From an uncultured Lachnospiraceae bacterium (GTDB lineage Bacteria; Bacillota; Clostridia; Lachnospirales; Lachnospiraceae): 64,000 bases of DNA. Shown in pieces: positions 50,996-59,508 of the stretch. A program made the translations under genes and the position numbers. The notes beneath the pieces are model-generated. The model did not search any database and had not been told where the DNA came from. It saw nothing but the letters and a program-made list of their open reading frames with translations. The DNA lies in the NCBI GenBank assembly GCA_910589265.1, contig CAJUTQ010000039.1, forward strand, positions 29,866 through 93,865, read 5' to 3'. Positions within the stretch are counted from its first letter, which is position 1. Each line of letters begins with the position of its first letter.

Positions 50996-53053
50996 ATGAA
51001 GACGAAGTCTTTGTATATTACAGAAAAACCAAGTGTGGCCAGGGAATTTGCAAAAGCCTTAAATTTGAATACAAAAAATAATCAAGGCTATATGGAATCA
51101 GAGGAGGCCATTGTCACATGGTGTGTGGGCCATTTAGTCACCATGAGTTATCCAGAAGAGTATGATAGGAAATATAAAAGGTGGAGTTTTGATACCCTGC
51201 CTTTTTTACCTTCTGAATACAAGTATGAGGTTATTTCTTCTGCAAAAAATCAATACGAAATTGTTAAAAAACTGTTGCTTCGAAAAGACGTGGAAACTAT
51301 ATATGTGTGCACAGACTCTGGAAGGGAAGGGGAATACATTTACCGTCTTGTGGAAATGCAAGTTGGAGTAAAGGGGAAGAAAAGAAAACGAGTGTGGATT
51401 GATTCCCAGACAGAAGAGGAAATTTTGCGGGGAGTAAGAGAAGCAAAGGATTTATCTGAGTATGATAACCTTTCTGCCTCTGCTTACTTAAGGGCAAAGG
51501 AAGATTATTTAATGGGAATTAATTTTTCCAGAGCTCTTACATTAAAATATGGAAATACTGTATCCAACCACTTACATATGAAATATGCTGTCATTTCTGT
51601 AGGGAGGGTGATGACCTGCGTTTTAGGAATGGTTGTGAGAAGGGAAAGAGAAATTCGGGAATTTGTGAAAACCCCTTTTTACCGTCTTCTCGCTATCGTA
51701 GAAATGGAAGGAATGACCTTTGAAGGAGAGTGGAGAGTACAGGAGAGGTCCAAATATTTTCAAACCCCACATTTATACAAAGACAATGGATTTTTAAAAA
51801 AGGAAGTAGCCAAGGAGCTTTTGGACTACTTGAGCAAGGAGCCTCCTCTTTTTGGAGAAGTTCTTTCTCTGGAAAAAAAGAGGGAGATAAAAAAACCTCC
51901 TCTTTTATATAATTTGGCAGAACTTCAAAATGAGTGCTCGAAACTGTTTAAACTAAGTCCTGACGAAACACTTTGCATTGCCCAGACATTATACGAAAAA
52001 AAATTAATAACTTATCCAAGAACAGACGCCAGAGTTCTTTCTACTCCTGTGGCAAAAGAAATTCATAAAAATATAAAAGGACTTTTCAAAGTTTCTTATG
52101 CACAGGAGTTTGCAGAAGAAATCATGGAAGGAGGAAAAGAAAAGGGAATTAGTAAGACGAAATATGTAGATGATAAGCAGATTACAGATCATTATGCCAT
52201 GATTCCTACAGGGCAGGGATTAGGGGCTCTGAAAGGATTAAGTAAGACAGAAAAACAGGTATATGAACGAATTGTCAGGCGGTTTTTAAGTATTTTTTAT
52301 CCAGGAGCTATCTATAAAAAAATAAGTCTTATTTTTGGTATGAAGGAAGAGAGATTTCATGCTTCTTTTAAAACCTTAGTAGATCCAGGCTATTTAAAAG
52401 TAGCTGGTCTACCTTCTGCCTCCAAAGAAGGAGAGAAAGAAGAGGAAAGGGCAAATAAAAACTTTATGAAATGGTTAGAAAAAATAAAAGAAAGGGATAC
52501 TCTTTCTATAAAGGAACTTGTCATAAAAGAAGGAGAAACAACACCGCCAAAAAGATACAATTCTGGTTCTCTCATACTTGCTATGGAAAATGCAGGGCAG
52601 TTCATTGAAGATGAACAATTAAGAGAGCAAATAAAAGGAAGTGGCATAGGTACTTCAGCCACGAGGGCGGAAATTTTAAAAAAACTTGTAACCATTCAAT
52701 ATTTTTCATTAAATAAAAAGACACAGATAATGAAGCCCACCCAGCTTGGGGAAATCATTTATGATGTAGTGGATCAGTCTATAAAACCTATGCTTAATCC
52801 AGAACTTACAGCAAGCTGGGAAAAAGGATTAACGCAAGTAGCTAAAGGAAGCATTACAAAAGAAGAGTATATGATAAAATTAAACGATTATGTATCCAGA
52901 AGGACGAATATTGTACGAAGTTTAAACAATCAATATGACATGAGAGAAAAATTTCAAAAACTGTCGTGTATTTATGAAAAGGAAAAGAAGGAGAAAAAAA
53001 TGGGAAAGGATGGCAAGAAAAATGCAGGGAATTACAGTGGAAGAGTTGTATAA
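50996..53053 (+). CDS. topB: DNA topoisomerase III (type IA)
   Basis: 685 residues. The Toprim domain has ITEKPSVAREFA (Glu) and CTDSGREGEYIYRL (DxD-like acidic pair replaced by DSGREGE as in TopB). The active-site tyrosine is Tyr 340 in LITYPRTDARVLS. GIGTSATRAEILKKL near 560 lies in domain I of the C-terminal half. There are no C-terminal zinc fingers, as usual for TopB. It decatenates DNA during replication and recombination. Its 3' end overlaps the next frame. Confidence 0.93.
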   Translation: MKTKSLYITEKPSVAREFAKALNLNTKNNQGYMESEEAIVTWCVGHLVTMSYPEEYDRKYKRWSFDTLPFLPSEYKYEVISSAKNQYEIVKKLLLRKDVETIYVCTDSGREGEYIYRLVEMQVGVKGKKRKRVWIDSQTEEEILRGVREAKDLSEYDNLSASAYLRAKEDYLMGINFSRALTLKYGNTVSNHLHMKYAVISVGRVMTCVLGMVVRREREIREFVKTPFYRLLAIVEMEGMTFEGEWRVQERSKYFQTPHLYKDNGFLKKEVAKELLDYLSKEPPLFGEVLSLEKKREIKKPPLLYNLAELQNECSKLFKLSPDETLCIAQTLYEKKLITYPRTDARVLSTPVAKEIHKNIKGLFKVSYAQEFAEEIMEGGKEKGISKTKYVDDKQITDHYAMIPTGQGLGALKGLSKTEKQVYERIVRRFLSIFYPGAIYKKISLIFGMKEERFHASFKTLVDPGYLKVAGLPSASKEGEKEEERANKNFMKWLEKIKERDTLSIKELVIKEGETTPPKRYNSGSLILAMENAGQFIEDEQLREQIKGSGIGTSATRAEILKKLVTIQYFSLNKKTQIMKPTQLGEIIYDVVDQSIKPMLNPELTASWEKGLTQVAKGSITKEEYMIKLNDYVSRRTNIVRSLNNQYDMREKFQKLSCIYEKEKKEKKMGKDGKKNAGNYSGRVV

Positions 53054-53705
53054 TTTAGAGGAAACGATTGGGTCAAAGCTATTGGAAGGGGTGACATATC
53101 CTTGGGAGGCATTGCCTCTTATTGGAAATTATATAAAGGAATTGGGAAAAACATTGGATGAAAAGGAGTATGAAAAAATAGGAGAAGACATTTGGGCTGC
53201 AAAATCGGCTAAAATTGCTCCTACGGCTTCTTTAAATGGTCCTCTTATTGTAGGAAAGGAGGCGCAAATCCGCCATTGTGCTTTTATTAGGGGAAATGCA
53301 ATCATTGGTGAAGGGGCTGTTGTAGGTAATTCGACAGAATTAAAAAATGTTATTTTATTTAATAAAGTCCAGGTGCCCCATTATAATTATGTAGGGGATT
53401 CTATTTTAGGTTATAAAGCCCATATGGGGGCTGGCTCCATTACTTCCAATGTTAAATCAGATAAAACGTTTGTTGTTGTAAAAAATCATGGAAAGGAAAT
53501 ACCTACTGGACTGAAAAAGTTTGGCGCTATGCTGGGAGATGGAGTGGAAGTAGGGTGTAATTCTGTTTTAAATCCTGGAACAGTCATAGGAAAAGGTTCC
53601 CATATTTATCCTCTTTCTTCAGTAAGAGGGGTAGTCCCAGGAGAAAGTATCTATAAAAAACAGGGGGAAATTATAAAAAAAGGAAACTCTGAGATATCTC
53701 TTTAA
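53022..53705 (+). CDS. Left-handed beta-helix (GlmU-like acyl/acetyltransferase) protein
   Basis: About 227 residues. After a 60-residue helical start (ITVEELYNLEETIGSKLLEG) come hexapeptide repeats: AKIAPTASLNGPLIVGKEA, AFIRGNAIIGEGAVVGNSTELKNVIL, AHMGAGSITSNVKSD, and VEVGCNSVLNPGTVIGKGSH. The order matches the C-terminal half of GlmU (UDP-GlcNAc synthesis) without its uridylyltransferase domain, and the GAGSITSN loop resembles the acetyltransferase site. It may acylate a nucleotide sugar, but this is inference. The start is uncertain: ATGs at 53010 and 53022 both lie inside the topB end. Confidence 0.78.
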   Translation: MQGITVEELYNLEETIGSKLLEGVTYPWEALPLIGNYIKELGKTLDEKEYEKIGEDIWAAKSAKIAPTASLNGPLIVGKEAQIRHCAFIRGNAIIGEGAVVGNSTELKNVILFNKVQVPHYNYVGDSILGYKAHMGAGSITSNVKSDKTFVVVKNHGKEIPTGLKKFGAMLGDGVEVGCNSVLNPGTVIGKGSHIYPLSSVRGVVPGESIYKKQGEIIKKGNSEISL

Positions 53706-53773
53706 AAAGGAAATGAAAGGACGTCTTCTGGTAGAGCTCTCCTTGAAAAATAGTGGTAAAAAGAAGGGGGCTG

Positions 53774-53782
53774 TGTTATAAT
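53774..53782 (+). promoter_or_regulatory. Extended -10 promoter of the PfkB-like gene
   Basis: TGTTATAAT (53774-53782) is a TGn-extended -10 with no good -35; it lies about 30 bp before the start codon. Confidence 0.5.
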
Positions 53783-53810
53783 TTTCTTGAGAAGACAGGA
53801 GGTAAGGCGT

Positions 53811-54734
53811 ATGAGAAATTTTCTGGTAGCAGGCTTAATACAAAACGAAACCATTGTAAAAGTAGACAGCATCCCTTTAGACTATGTTGCTGTTTCAAAT
53901 GTACCTCATTCCATTTTTAGCGGAATAGGAGGGGCGGCATATAATGAGGCCTTGGCCTTGTCAGCCCTAGGGAACAAGGTGGATTTTTTGACAATGATTG
54001 GAGAAAATGACAAGAAATCAATGGTAAATCCACCAGAAAGTGAAGTAATCTTAAATACAGATTTTATACTTCCTGTACTGGATACTTTACCTTCCTCAGT
54101 TGTTTTATACGATAAAGAAAGGAATCAGCAGCGGTTTAAAGACCGAAAAAATGCTTCCAGCGCTGTCTATCCTTTGGAGATTTTTGAAGAAAGAGCCAGA
54201 CTGGCGGATATGGTTGTATTGACCAACGCTGCTTTTTGTAAAAATTTTCTAAATACAGCAAAAAAAATGAATAAAAAAATAGCTGTAAATTTTAGAGAGT
54301 ACCGGGAAGAGACAATGGATTTCAATGGTGCTTTTATGGAAGAAGCGGATATTATCTATATTAGTGATTCTCATATTGTAGATGCTTCAGATAGTTTTAT
54401 TCAGAGTTTAAGCAAAAAATATGACCCAGAAATTATTATTATGGGACAGGGGGCAAAGGGGCTTATTATTTATTCTAAGCAAAATGATATTTTAGCCCAT
54501 TATAATACAGTGAAAACAAACAAGGTTGTGAATACAGTAGGTGCAGGAAATGCTCTGTTTTCCTGCTTTTTACATTATTATGCTCATAAAGCAGATCCTA
54601 TTTACGCAGTAAAGTGCGCCCTGCTTTTTGCCTCTTATAAAATTGGATTTATGGGTTCTTCCAATGGTTTTATGTCTCAGGAACAATTACAACAATGGTA
54701 TGAGTTAATCTGGAGGGAAAAAATTGTAACATAA
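53811..54734 (+). CDS. PfkB-family carbohydrate kinase-like protein lacking the catalytic Asp
   Basis: 307 residues of the ribokinase fold. The first PfkB signature is recognisable: FSGIGGAAYNEALALSALGNKVDFLTMIGE (about 37-66). The second reads NTVGAGNALFSCFLHYY (about 241-257), where families with kinase activity have GAGD; here residue 247 is Asn (codon AAT). The lid-like insert is short. Loss of the base Asp usually abolishes phosphoryl transfer, so this may be a sensor or binding protein, or an enzyme with altered chemistry. GGAGG precedes the ATG at 53811. Monocistronic. Confidence 0.85.
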   Translation: MRNFLVAGLIQNETIVKVDSIPLDYVAVSNVPHSIFSGIGGAAYNEALALSALGNKVDFLTMIGENDKKSMVNPPESEVILNTDFILPVLDTLPSSVVLYDKERNQQRFKDRKNASSAVYPLEIFEERARLADMVVLTNAAFCKNFLNTAKKMNKKIAVNFREYREETMDFNGAFMEEADIIYISDSHIVDASDSFIQSLSKKYDPEIIIMGQGAKGLIIYSKQNDILAHYNTVKTNKVVNTVGAGNALFSCFLHYYAHKADPIYAVKCALLFASYKIGFMGSSNGFMSQEQLQQWYELIWREKIVT

Positions 54735-54933
54735 TAGAAGAACTGGGATCATCCAGCTAGGATTTGGTATTATCCGAAAGGCTGAGTCGTTACAAAGAAT
54801 GGTAGATTTTATAAAAATATCTGGATTTTTTTCCTATTGTATGCGAAAATAAAAGAATGGTTATGTCACTGGTTTTTATTGAAACTGGAGGCGCAAAATA
54901 AATCTACATATTGAAATTGAAAGGAGTTTTCAC

Positions 54934-55626
54934 ATGATTTATTCACATGAAGTAGAAGAAATGTGTACAGTAGCACAAGGCGTCTGCCATGGTGCTGCTC
55001 CTATCCCAGAAGAAGCAAAGTGGGTTAAAGCAAAAGAAGTAAAAGATATTTCTGGACTAACGCATGGTGTTGGCTGGTGTGCCCCTCAGCAAGGTGCCTG
55101 TAAACTTACGTTAAATGTAAAGGAAGGAGTGATTCAGGAGGCATTGGTGGAAACCATTGGATGTTCTGGTATGACTCATTCTGCTGCTATGGCATCTGAA
55201 ATTTTGCCAGGAAGAACCATTTTAGAAGCTTTAAATACAGATTTAGTATGTGATGCTATTAATACAGCTATGAGAGAACTGTTTTTGCAGATTGCATATG
55301 GAAGGAGCCAGAGTGCATTTTCAGAAGATGGACTTCCTATAGGAGCAGGATTGGAAGATTTAGGCAAGGGCCTTCGCTCTCAGGTAGGCACTATGTATGG
55401 AACATTAAAAAAAGGACCCCGTTACTTGGAGATGGCAGAAGGATATGTTACAGGGATTGCTCTGGATGCAGAAAACCATATTATTGGCTATCAATTTGTC
55501 AGTCTTGGAAAAATGACAGATTTTATTAAAAAAGGGGATGATCCTAACACAGCATGGGAAAAGGCAAGTGGCCAATATGGACGAGTTGCAGATGCAGTAA
55601 AAATCATTGACCCTAGAAAAGAATAA
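54934..55626 (+). CDS. Iron-sulfur cluster assembly scaffold-like (NifU-like) protein paired with GGGtGRT protein
   Basis: 230 residues. Conserved-looking cysteines occur in TVAQGVCHGAAP (about 13), VGWCAPQQGACKL (about 50 and 57) and ETIGCSGMTHSAAMA (about 76). The IGCSGMTHSAA segment resembles the Cys-containing loop of IscU/NifU N-terminal or TSCPD-like scaffolds. The C-terminal half (AYGRSQSAFSEDGLPIGAGLEDLG) is particular to this family. Such proteins are labelled iron-sulfur cluster assembly scaffolds and usually lie next to a GGGtGRT gene, as here (19-bp gap). No IscS or SufBC gene is nearby. RBS AAAGGAG precedes the ATG. Confidence 0.8.
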   Translation: MIYSHEVEEMCTVAQGVCHGAAPIPEEAKWVKAKEVKDISGLTHGVGWCAPQQGACKLTLNVKEGVIQEALVETIGCSGMTHSAAMASEILPGRTILEALNTDLVCDAINTAMRELFLQIAYGRSQSAFSEDGLPIGAGLEDLGKGLRSQVGTMYGTLKKGPRYLEMAEGYVTGIALDAENHIIGYQFVSLGKMTDFIKKGDDPNTAWEKASGQYGRVADAVKIIDPRKE

Positions 55627-55645
55627 TGGAAGGAGGAAATTGAAA

Positions 55646-56656
55646 ATGGCTTTATTTGAATCTTATGAAAGACGTATTAAACAAATTGATGCAGTACTTA
55701 GCAGCTATGGAATTTCTTCCATTGAAGAAGCTGAAAAAATTACGAAAGAAGCAGGTTTGGATGTTTACCATATGGTTGAAGGAATTCAACCCATTTGTTT
55801 TGAAAATGCAAAGTGGGCTTACATAGTTGGTGCAGCCATTGCAATAAAAAAGGGATGTAAAAAAGCAGCGGATGCAGCAGCAGCTATTGGAGAGGGATTA
55901 CAAGCTTTTTGTATTCCAGGTTCCGTTGCTGATCAAAGAAAGGTTGGCCTTGGCCATGGAAACTTAGGAAAAATGCTTTTGGAGGAGGAGACGGATTGCT
56001 TTGCATTTTTGGCAGGACATGAATCTTTTGCCGCAGCAGAAGGTGCAATAGGAATTGCTGAAAAGGCTAATAAAGTGCGTAAAAAGCCTTTAAGAGTTAT
56101 TTTAAATGGTCTTGGAAAAGATGCGGCCCAGATTATTGCAAGAATTAATGGATTTACCTTTGTGGAGACAGAAATGGACTATTATACAGGAGAAGTAAAG
56201 GAAGTATTTAAAAAAGCTTACTCTGAAGGGCCAAGAGCAAAGGTGAATTGCTATGGAGCTAATGATGTTACAGAAGGTGTAGCCATTATGCGAAAAGAAG
56301 GGGTTGATGTATCCATTACAGGAAATTCTACGAATCCTACAAGATTCCAACATCCAGTTGCCGGAACGTATAAAAAAGAATGCAATGAACAGGGTAAGAA
56401 GTATTTCTCTGTTGCTTCAGGAGGAGGTACAGGACGTACCTTACATCCAGATAATATGGCAGCAGGACCAGCATCTTATGGTATGACAGATACAATGGGA
56501 CGTATGCATTCAGATGCCCAATTTGCAGGTTCCTCATCAGTACCTGCTCATGTTGAGATGATGGGACTAATAGGAGCAGGGAATAATCCTATGGTGGGTA
56601 TGACTGTAGCAGTAGCTGTTTCCATCGAGGAAGCAGCAAAAGAAGGTAAATTTTAA
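55646..56656 (+). CDS. GGGtGRT protein (conserved protein of unknown function)
   Basis: 336 residues. It contains the motif that names the family, SVASGGGTGRTLHPDN (about residues 255-270), followed by AAGPASYGMTDTMGRMHSDAQF and a very conserved-looking MGLIGAGNNPMVGMTVAVAVSIEEA end. An Ala-rich helix KKGCKKAADAAAAIGEGLQAF lies near 68-88, and RVILNGLGKDAAQIIARINGF near 148-170. The glycine-rich motif suggests a nucleotide or cofactor phosphate site, but no function is established. AAGGAGG (from 55630) selects the ATG at 55646 over an upstream frame. Co-transcribed with the scaffold gene. Confidence 0.88.
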   Translation: MALFESYERRIKQIDAVLSSYGISSIEEAEKITKEAGLDVYHMVEGIQPICFENAKWAYIVGAAIAIKKGCKKAADAAAAIGEGLQAFCIPGSVADQRKVGLGHGNLGKMLLEEETDCFAFLAGHESFAAAEGAIGIAEKANKVRKKPLRVILNGLGKDAAQIIARINGFTFVETEMDYYTGEVKEVFKKAYSEGPRAKVNCYGANDVTEGVAIMRKEGVDVSITGNSTNPTRFQHPVAGTYKKECNEQGKKYFSVASGGGTGRTLHPDNMAAGPASYGMTDTMGRMHSDAQFAGSSSVPAHVEMMGLIGAGNNPMVGMTVAVAVSIEEAAKEGKF

Positions 56657-56727
56657 AAACAGGTGATTTTCAAAGGCTTTAGAAGTATTGAGTTGAAATT
56701 TAGCGTGTAGTATACAAAGAATAAAGC

Positions 56728-56769
56728 AAGAGATGTTTCTGTTATTTTTATAATACAGAAACATCTCTT
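56728..56769. terminator. Long hairpin after the GGGtGRT gene
   Basis: A perfect 15-bp inverted repeat (56728-56742 with 56755-56769). The T-run is inside the loop rather than after the stem, so it may protect the mRNA end more than terminate. Confidence 0.5.
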
Positions 56770-56778
56770 ATTCATGAT

Positions 56779-56815
56779 AATAGAATCCCCGCTTTGCTAG
56801 GATTCTATTGTTTTT
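56779..56815 (+). terminator. Rho-independent terminator
   Basis: A perfect 10-bp inverted repeat (56779-56788 with 56800-56809) followed by GTTTTT. Confidence 0.85.
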
Positions 56816-57123
56816 AAGGAAGTTCATACTTCCTGCCAAATAGTCCGTATTGGAAGATTTATTGCGCAAAACAACAGTAGATTCTGTTAGAATAGAGACG
56901 ATAAACATTTCTGTTCATTTCGTTTGTTCCGTCTCTCTAAGTTCATTGAAGTACATAGGTAACATTTCTTAATCGAATATTAGGAGGAATCAATAAGAAA
57001 TAGTCTATCCAATCGATCTATTATTAGAATAAAAATCCCTCCTTCATAGAAATGTATGTTCAAAGGTTTTTCCAGGAAATCCAGGAAATATTCGATTTTT
57101 TGCTATGATATTTTCTCAAAATA

Positions 57124-57132
57124 TGGTATACT
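57124..57132 (+). promoter_or_regulatory. Extended -10 promoter of the biotin decarboxylase operon
   Basis: TGGTATACT (57124-57132) is a TGn-extended -10; the -35 region is weak. The leader holds an 8-bp inverted repeat at 57141-57172. Confidence 0.5.
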
Positions 57133-57217
57133 AAAGCCGTACGAAAAATAGATAAGAGAAAAAGTTTTTCGTAAAAACAAGAGTAATAAAATTTATATAA
57201 AATGGAGGGCTGAACAA

Positions 57218-58654
57218 ATGAGTAGTGCTACACAAAGCTCAGCGAGTTTAAGAATTGCATCTTTGCTCGATGAAAACAGTTTTGTTGAAATCGGCGGTCT
57301 TGTAACAGCGAGAGCTACGGATTTTAACATGGAACCGAAAGAAACCCCATCGGATGGTGTTATCACTGGTTATGGGGTCATTGATGGAAACCTTGTTTAC
57401 ATCTACAGCCAGGATGCATCTGTTATGAATGGATCAATTGGAGAGATGCATGCAAAAAAAATTATACATCTTTATGATATGGCAATGAAAATGGGGGCGC
57501 CCATAATTGGACTTCTTGATTCTGCAGGTCTTCGATTGCAGGAAGGGACAGATGCCATGAACGCTTTTGGACAGATTTATGCAAAACAGGTTATGGCAAG
57601 CGGTGTCATTCCTCAAATCACAGGAATATTTGGAAAGTGTGGAGGCGGCTTATCTCTTTTCTCTACATTGACGGATTTTACTTTTATGGAAGAAAAGGAA
57701 GGAAAATTATATTTGAATTCACCGAATGCATTAGATGGAAATTATGAGGGTAAATGTGACACTGCATCTGCAAAATTCCAGAGTGAAAGTAGTGGAATTG
57801 TGGATAGAATGGGGACAGAATCTTCCATTTTAGAACAAATCAGAGAACTTATATGTATGCTTCCACAAAACAATGAGGAAGATGCAAAGGAGGATGAGTG
57901 TACAGATCAATTAAACAGAACATGTCCTGCATTAGAGCAGTATGTGGGAGACCCAGCAATTGCATTGTCTCAAATATCAGACAATGGAGTTTTTTTTGAG
58001 ATTAAAGAAAATTATGCAAAGGATATGGTTACTGGTTTTTTGAAATTAAACGGAATGACCGTAGGTGTGGTAGCAAACAGAACAGAAATCATAGGAGAAG
58101 ATGAAAAGGTAGCAAAGAAATATGACGCTGTTTTGTCATGTAATGGCTGTTATAAAGCGGGGGATTTTATCCAATTCTGTGATGCATTTCATATTCCCCT
58201 TTTATCTCTTACCAATGTGAAAGGATTCGAAGCTACGATAGAATCAGAAAAGGGAATGGCTACTGCAGTGGCGAAATTAACCTATGCCTTTGCAAACGCC
58301 ACAGTTCCAAAAGTAAATATTATTGTGGGGAAAGCTTACGGAAGCGCTGGCATTGTCATGAATTCGAAGGCCATTGGCGCAGATCTCACCTTTGCATGGA
58401 CAGATGCCAAGAATGGTACAATGGATCCAAAGTTAGCAGCTCAGATTATGTACCACGGAAAGGGAAAAGATGTTGTTGACAAAAAGGCAAAAGAATATGA
58501 AGCGCTTCAGTTAAATGTTACTCAAGCGGCAAGAAGAGGATATGTGGATCAAATTATAGAGGCAAAAGATACAAGGAAATATGTAATAGGCGCTTTTGAA
58601 ATGTTATATACAAAAAGGGAAGAGCGCCCAGGAAAAAAACATGGTACAGTGTAG
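57218..58654 (+). CDS. Biotin-dependent acyl-CoA carboxyltransferase subunit (MmdA/12S-like)
   Basis: 478 residues with two crotonase-like halves. The N half has MGAPIIGLLDSAGLRLQEG and GIFGKCGGGLSLFSTLTDF; the C half has GAGDFIQ-type KAGDFIQFCDAFHIPLLSLTNVKGF and VGKAYGSAGIVMNSKAIGADLTFAW, which form the carboxybiotin and acyl-CoA oxyanion sites. It is somewhat shorter than MmdA or PccB (about 510-520), lacking much of the usual N-terminal helical start. It would move CO2 between biotin and an acyl-CoA (methylmalonyl-CoA, or another). First gene of a five-gene operon with GGAGGG before the ATG. Confidence 0.88.
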   Translation: MSSATQSSASLRIASLLDENSFVEIGGLVTARATDFNMEPKETPSDGVITGYGVIDGNLVYIYSQDASVMNGSIGEMHAKKIIHLYDMAMKMGAPIIGLLDSAGLRLQEGTDAMNAFGQIYAKQVMASGVIPQITGIFGKCGGGLSLFSTLTDFTFMEEKEGKLYLNSPNALDGNYEGKCDTASAKFQSESSGIVDRMGTESSILEQIRELICMLPQNNEEDAKEDECTDQLNRTCPALEQYVGDPAIALSQISDNGVFFEIKENYAKDMVTGFLKLNGMTVGVVANRTEIIGEDEKVAKKYDAVLSCNGCYKAGDFIQFCDAFHIPLLSLTNVKGFEATIESEKGMATAVAKLTYAFANATVPKVNIIVGKAYGSAGIVMNSKAIGADLTFAWTDAKNGTMDPKLAAQIMYHGKGKDVVDKKAKEYEALQLNVTQAARRGYVDQIIEAKDTRKYVIGAFEMLYTKREERPGKKHGTV

Positions 58655-58678
58655 GTTAGGAAAGGCATGGTTATAAGT

Positions 58679-59488
58679 ATGAAAAATCGTATGAAAAAAA
58701 TATTATTTTTCTTCTGTACACTCCTTTTTGTCCTTGGCCTGGCTGCATGTGGGAAAAAAGTAGAGACTCAGTCAAAGCTCACAGTAGAGGAAATTGAGTT
58801 TCAGACACAGCTTTTAGTAAACGGCCTATTAGTGCAACTGCCCCAAGAAGAGTTAGAAAACATATTGGACATGGAAGCAGAAGAGGTAGAGCTGGGTATC
58901 AGGCAGCAGTTTTTACAATATGGATACTCATTAGCAGTGGATGGAGCAGGGTTTCAGTCAGCAGTGGAATCTATGATGACAGCAAAGAAGGAAATGGGCG
59001 GAATCAATGAAATACAAGCATACAATGTTGTCATTGATAAAGATGGAGCAAAGGCTACGTCGGAAATAATCGGACAGACTAGAAATGCATCCATTGAAGT
59101 GGAGTATAATGCCAGAGGAAAAATGACTTCTATTACCGTAACGCCCAGGTATGCAATGGGCGAAGTAGTAACAAAGGCAGCCTTAAATACTGTATTAGGT
59201 ATGGGAACAACCTTTTCCATTCTTATTTTAATAAGTTTGATTATTAGCTGCTTCTCATTTATTCCTAAAATACAGGCAAAATATATGAAACAACCTGTTA
59301 TTTTAGAGAGGAAAGAGGAGGCTGCTGTTATAGAACATGTTTCTGAAAAGGATGAGTTATCCCATGATTTGGAACTGTGTGCAGTAGTTACAGCAGCGAT
59401 TGCAGCTTATGAAAGTGCAAATGGAGGCAGTGGGGAAGGATTTGTCGTTCGGTCAATTAAGAAATCAAATAAATGGCGAAAAGCCTAA
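58679..59488 (+). CDS. OadG/MmdD-type small membrane subunit with an N-terminal lipoprotein domain
   Basis: 269 residues. Residues 1-24 form a lipoprotein signal with lipobox LAAC (Cys 24). An extracellular domain of about 150 residues follows (LTVEEIEFQTQLLVNGLL to VTPRYAMGEVV). A single membrane helix (MGTTFSILILISLIISCFSF) and a cytosolic tail ending LCAVVTAAIAAYESANGGSG then KKSNKW match OadG/MmdD gamma-delta subunits, which tether the decarboxylase to the pump. OadG proteins normally are 80-110 residues without the outer domain. The ATG at 58679 fits the signal peptide and the split ribosome binding site; a frame from 58667 adds four residues. Confidence 0.82.
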   Translation: MKNRMKKILFFFCTLLFVLGLAACGKKVETQSKLTVEEIEFQTQLLVNGLLVQLPQEELENILDMEAEEVELGIRQQFLQYGYSLAVDGAGFQSAVESMMTAKKEMGGINEIQAYNVVIDKDGAKATSEIIGQTRNASIEVEYNARGKMTSITVTPRYAMGEVVTKAALNTVLGMGTTFSILILISLIISCFSFIPKIQAKYMKQPVILERKEEAAVIEHVSEKDELSHDLELCAVVTAAIAAYESANGGSGEGFVVRSIKKSNKWRKA

Positions 59489-59508
59489 TTTACAGGAGGA
59501 ATATAAAA

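Larger units (their letters stand above)
56657..57217. other. 561-bp intergenic region with hairpins and promoter, no gene seen
   Basis: It begins with two strong hairpins (56728-56769 and 56779-56815). A 7-bp inverted repeat AGAGACG/CGTCTCT spans 56894-56946, and AGGAGG near 56982 can pair with CCTCC near 57040. A duplicated TCCAGGAAA lies near 57071-57089, then comes an extended -10 promoter, and ACGAAAAA/TTTTTCGT (57141-57172) in the 5' leader. No protein-coding frame has translation signals. The structured middle could be a small RNA; this is unproven. Confidence 0.5.

Noticed and set aside
54735..54933. Riboswitch upstream of the scaffold/GGGtGRT pair
   Set aside because: Some short pairings exist (for example CTGG/CCAG near 54755) but no known aptamer core could be matched.
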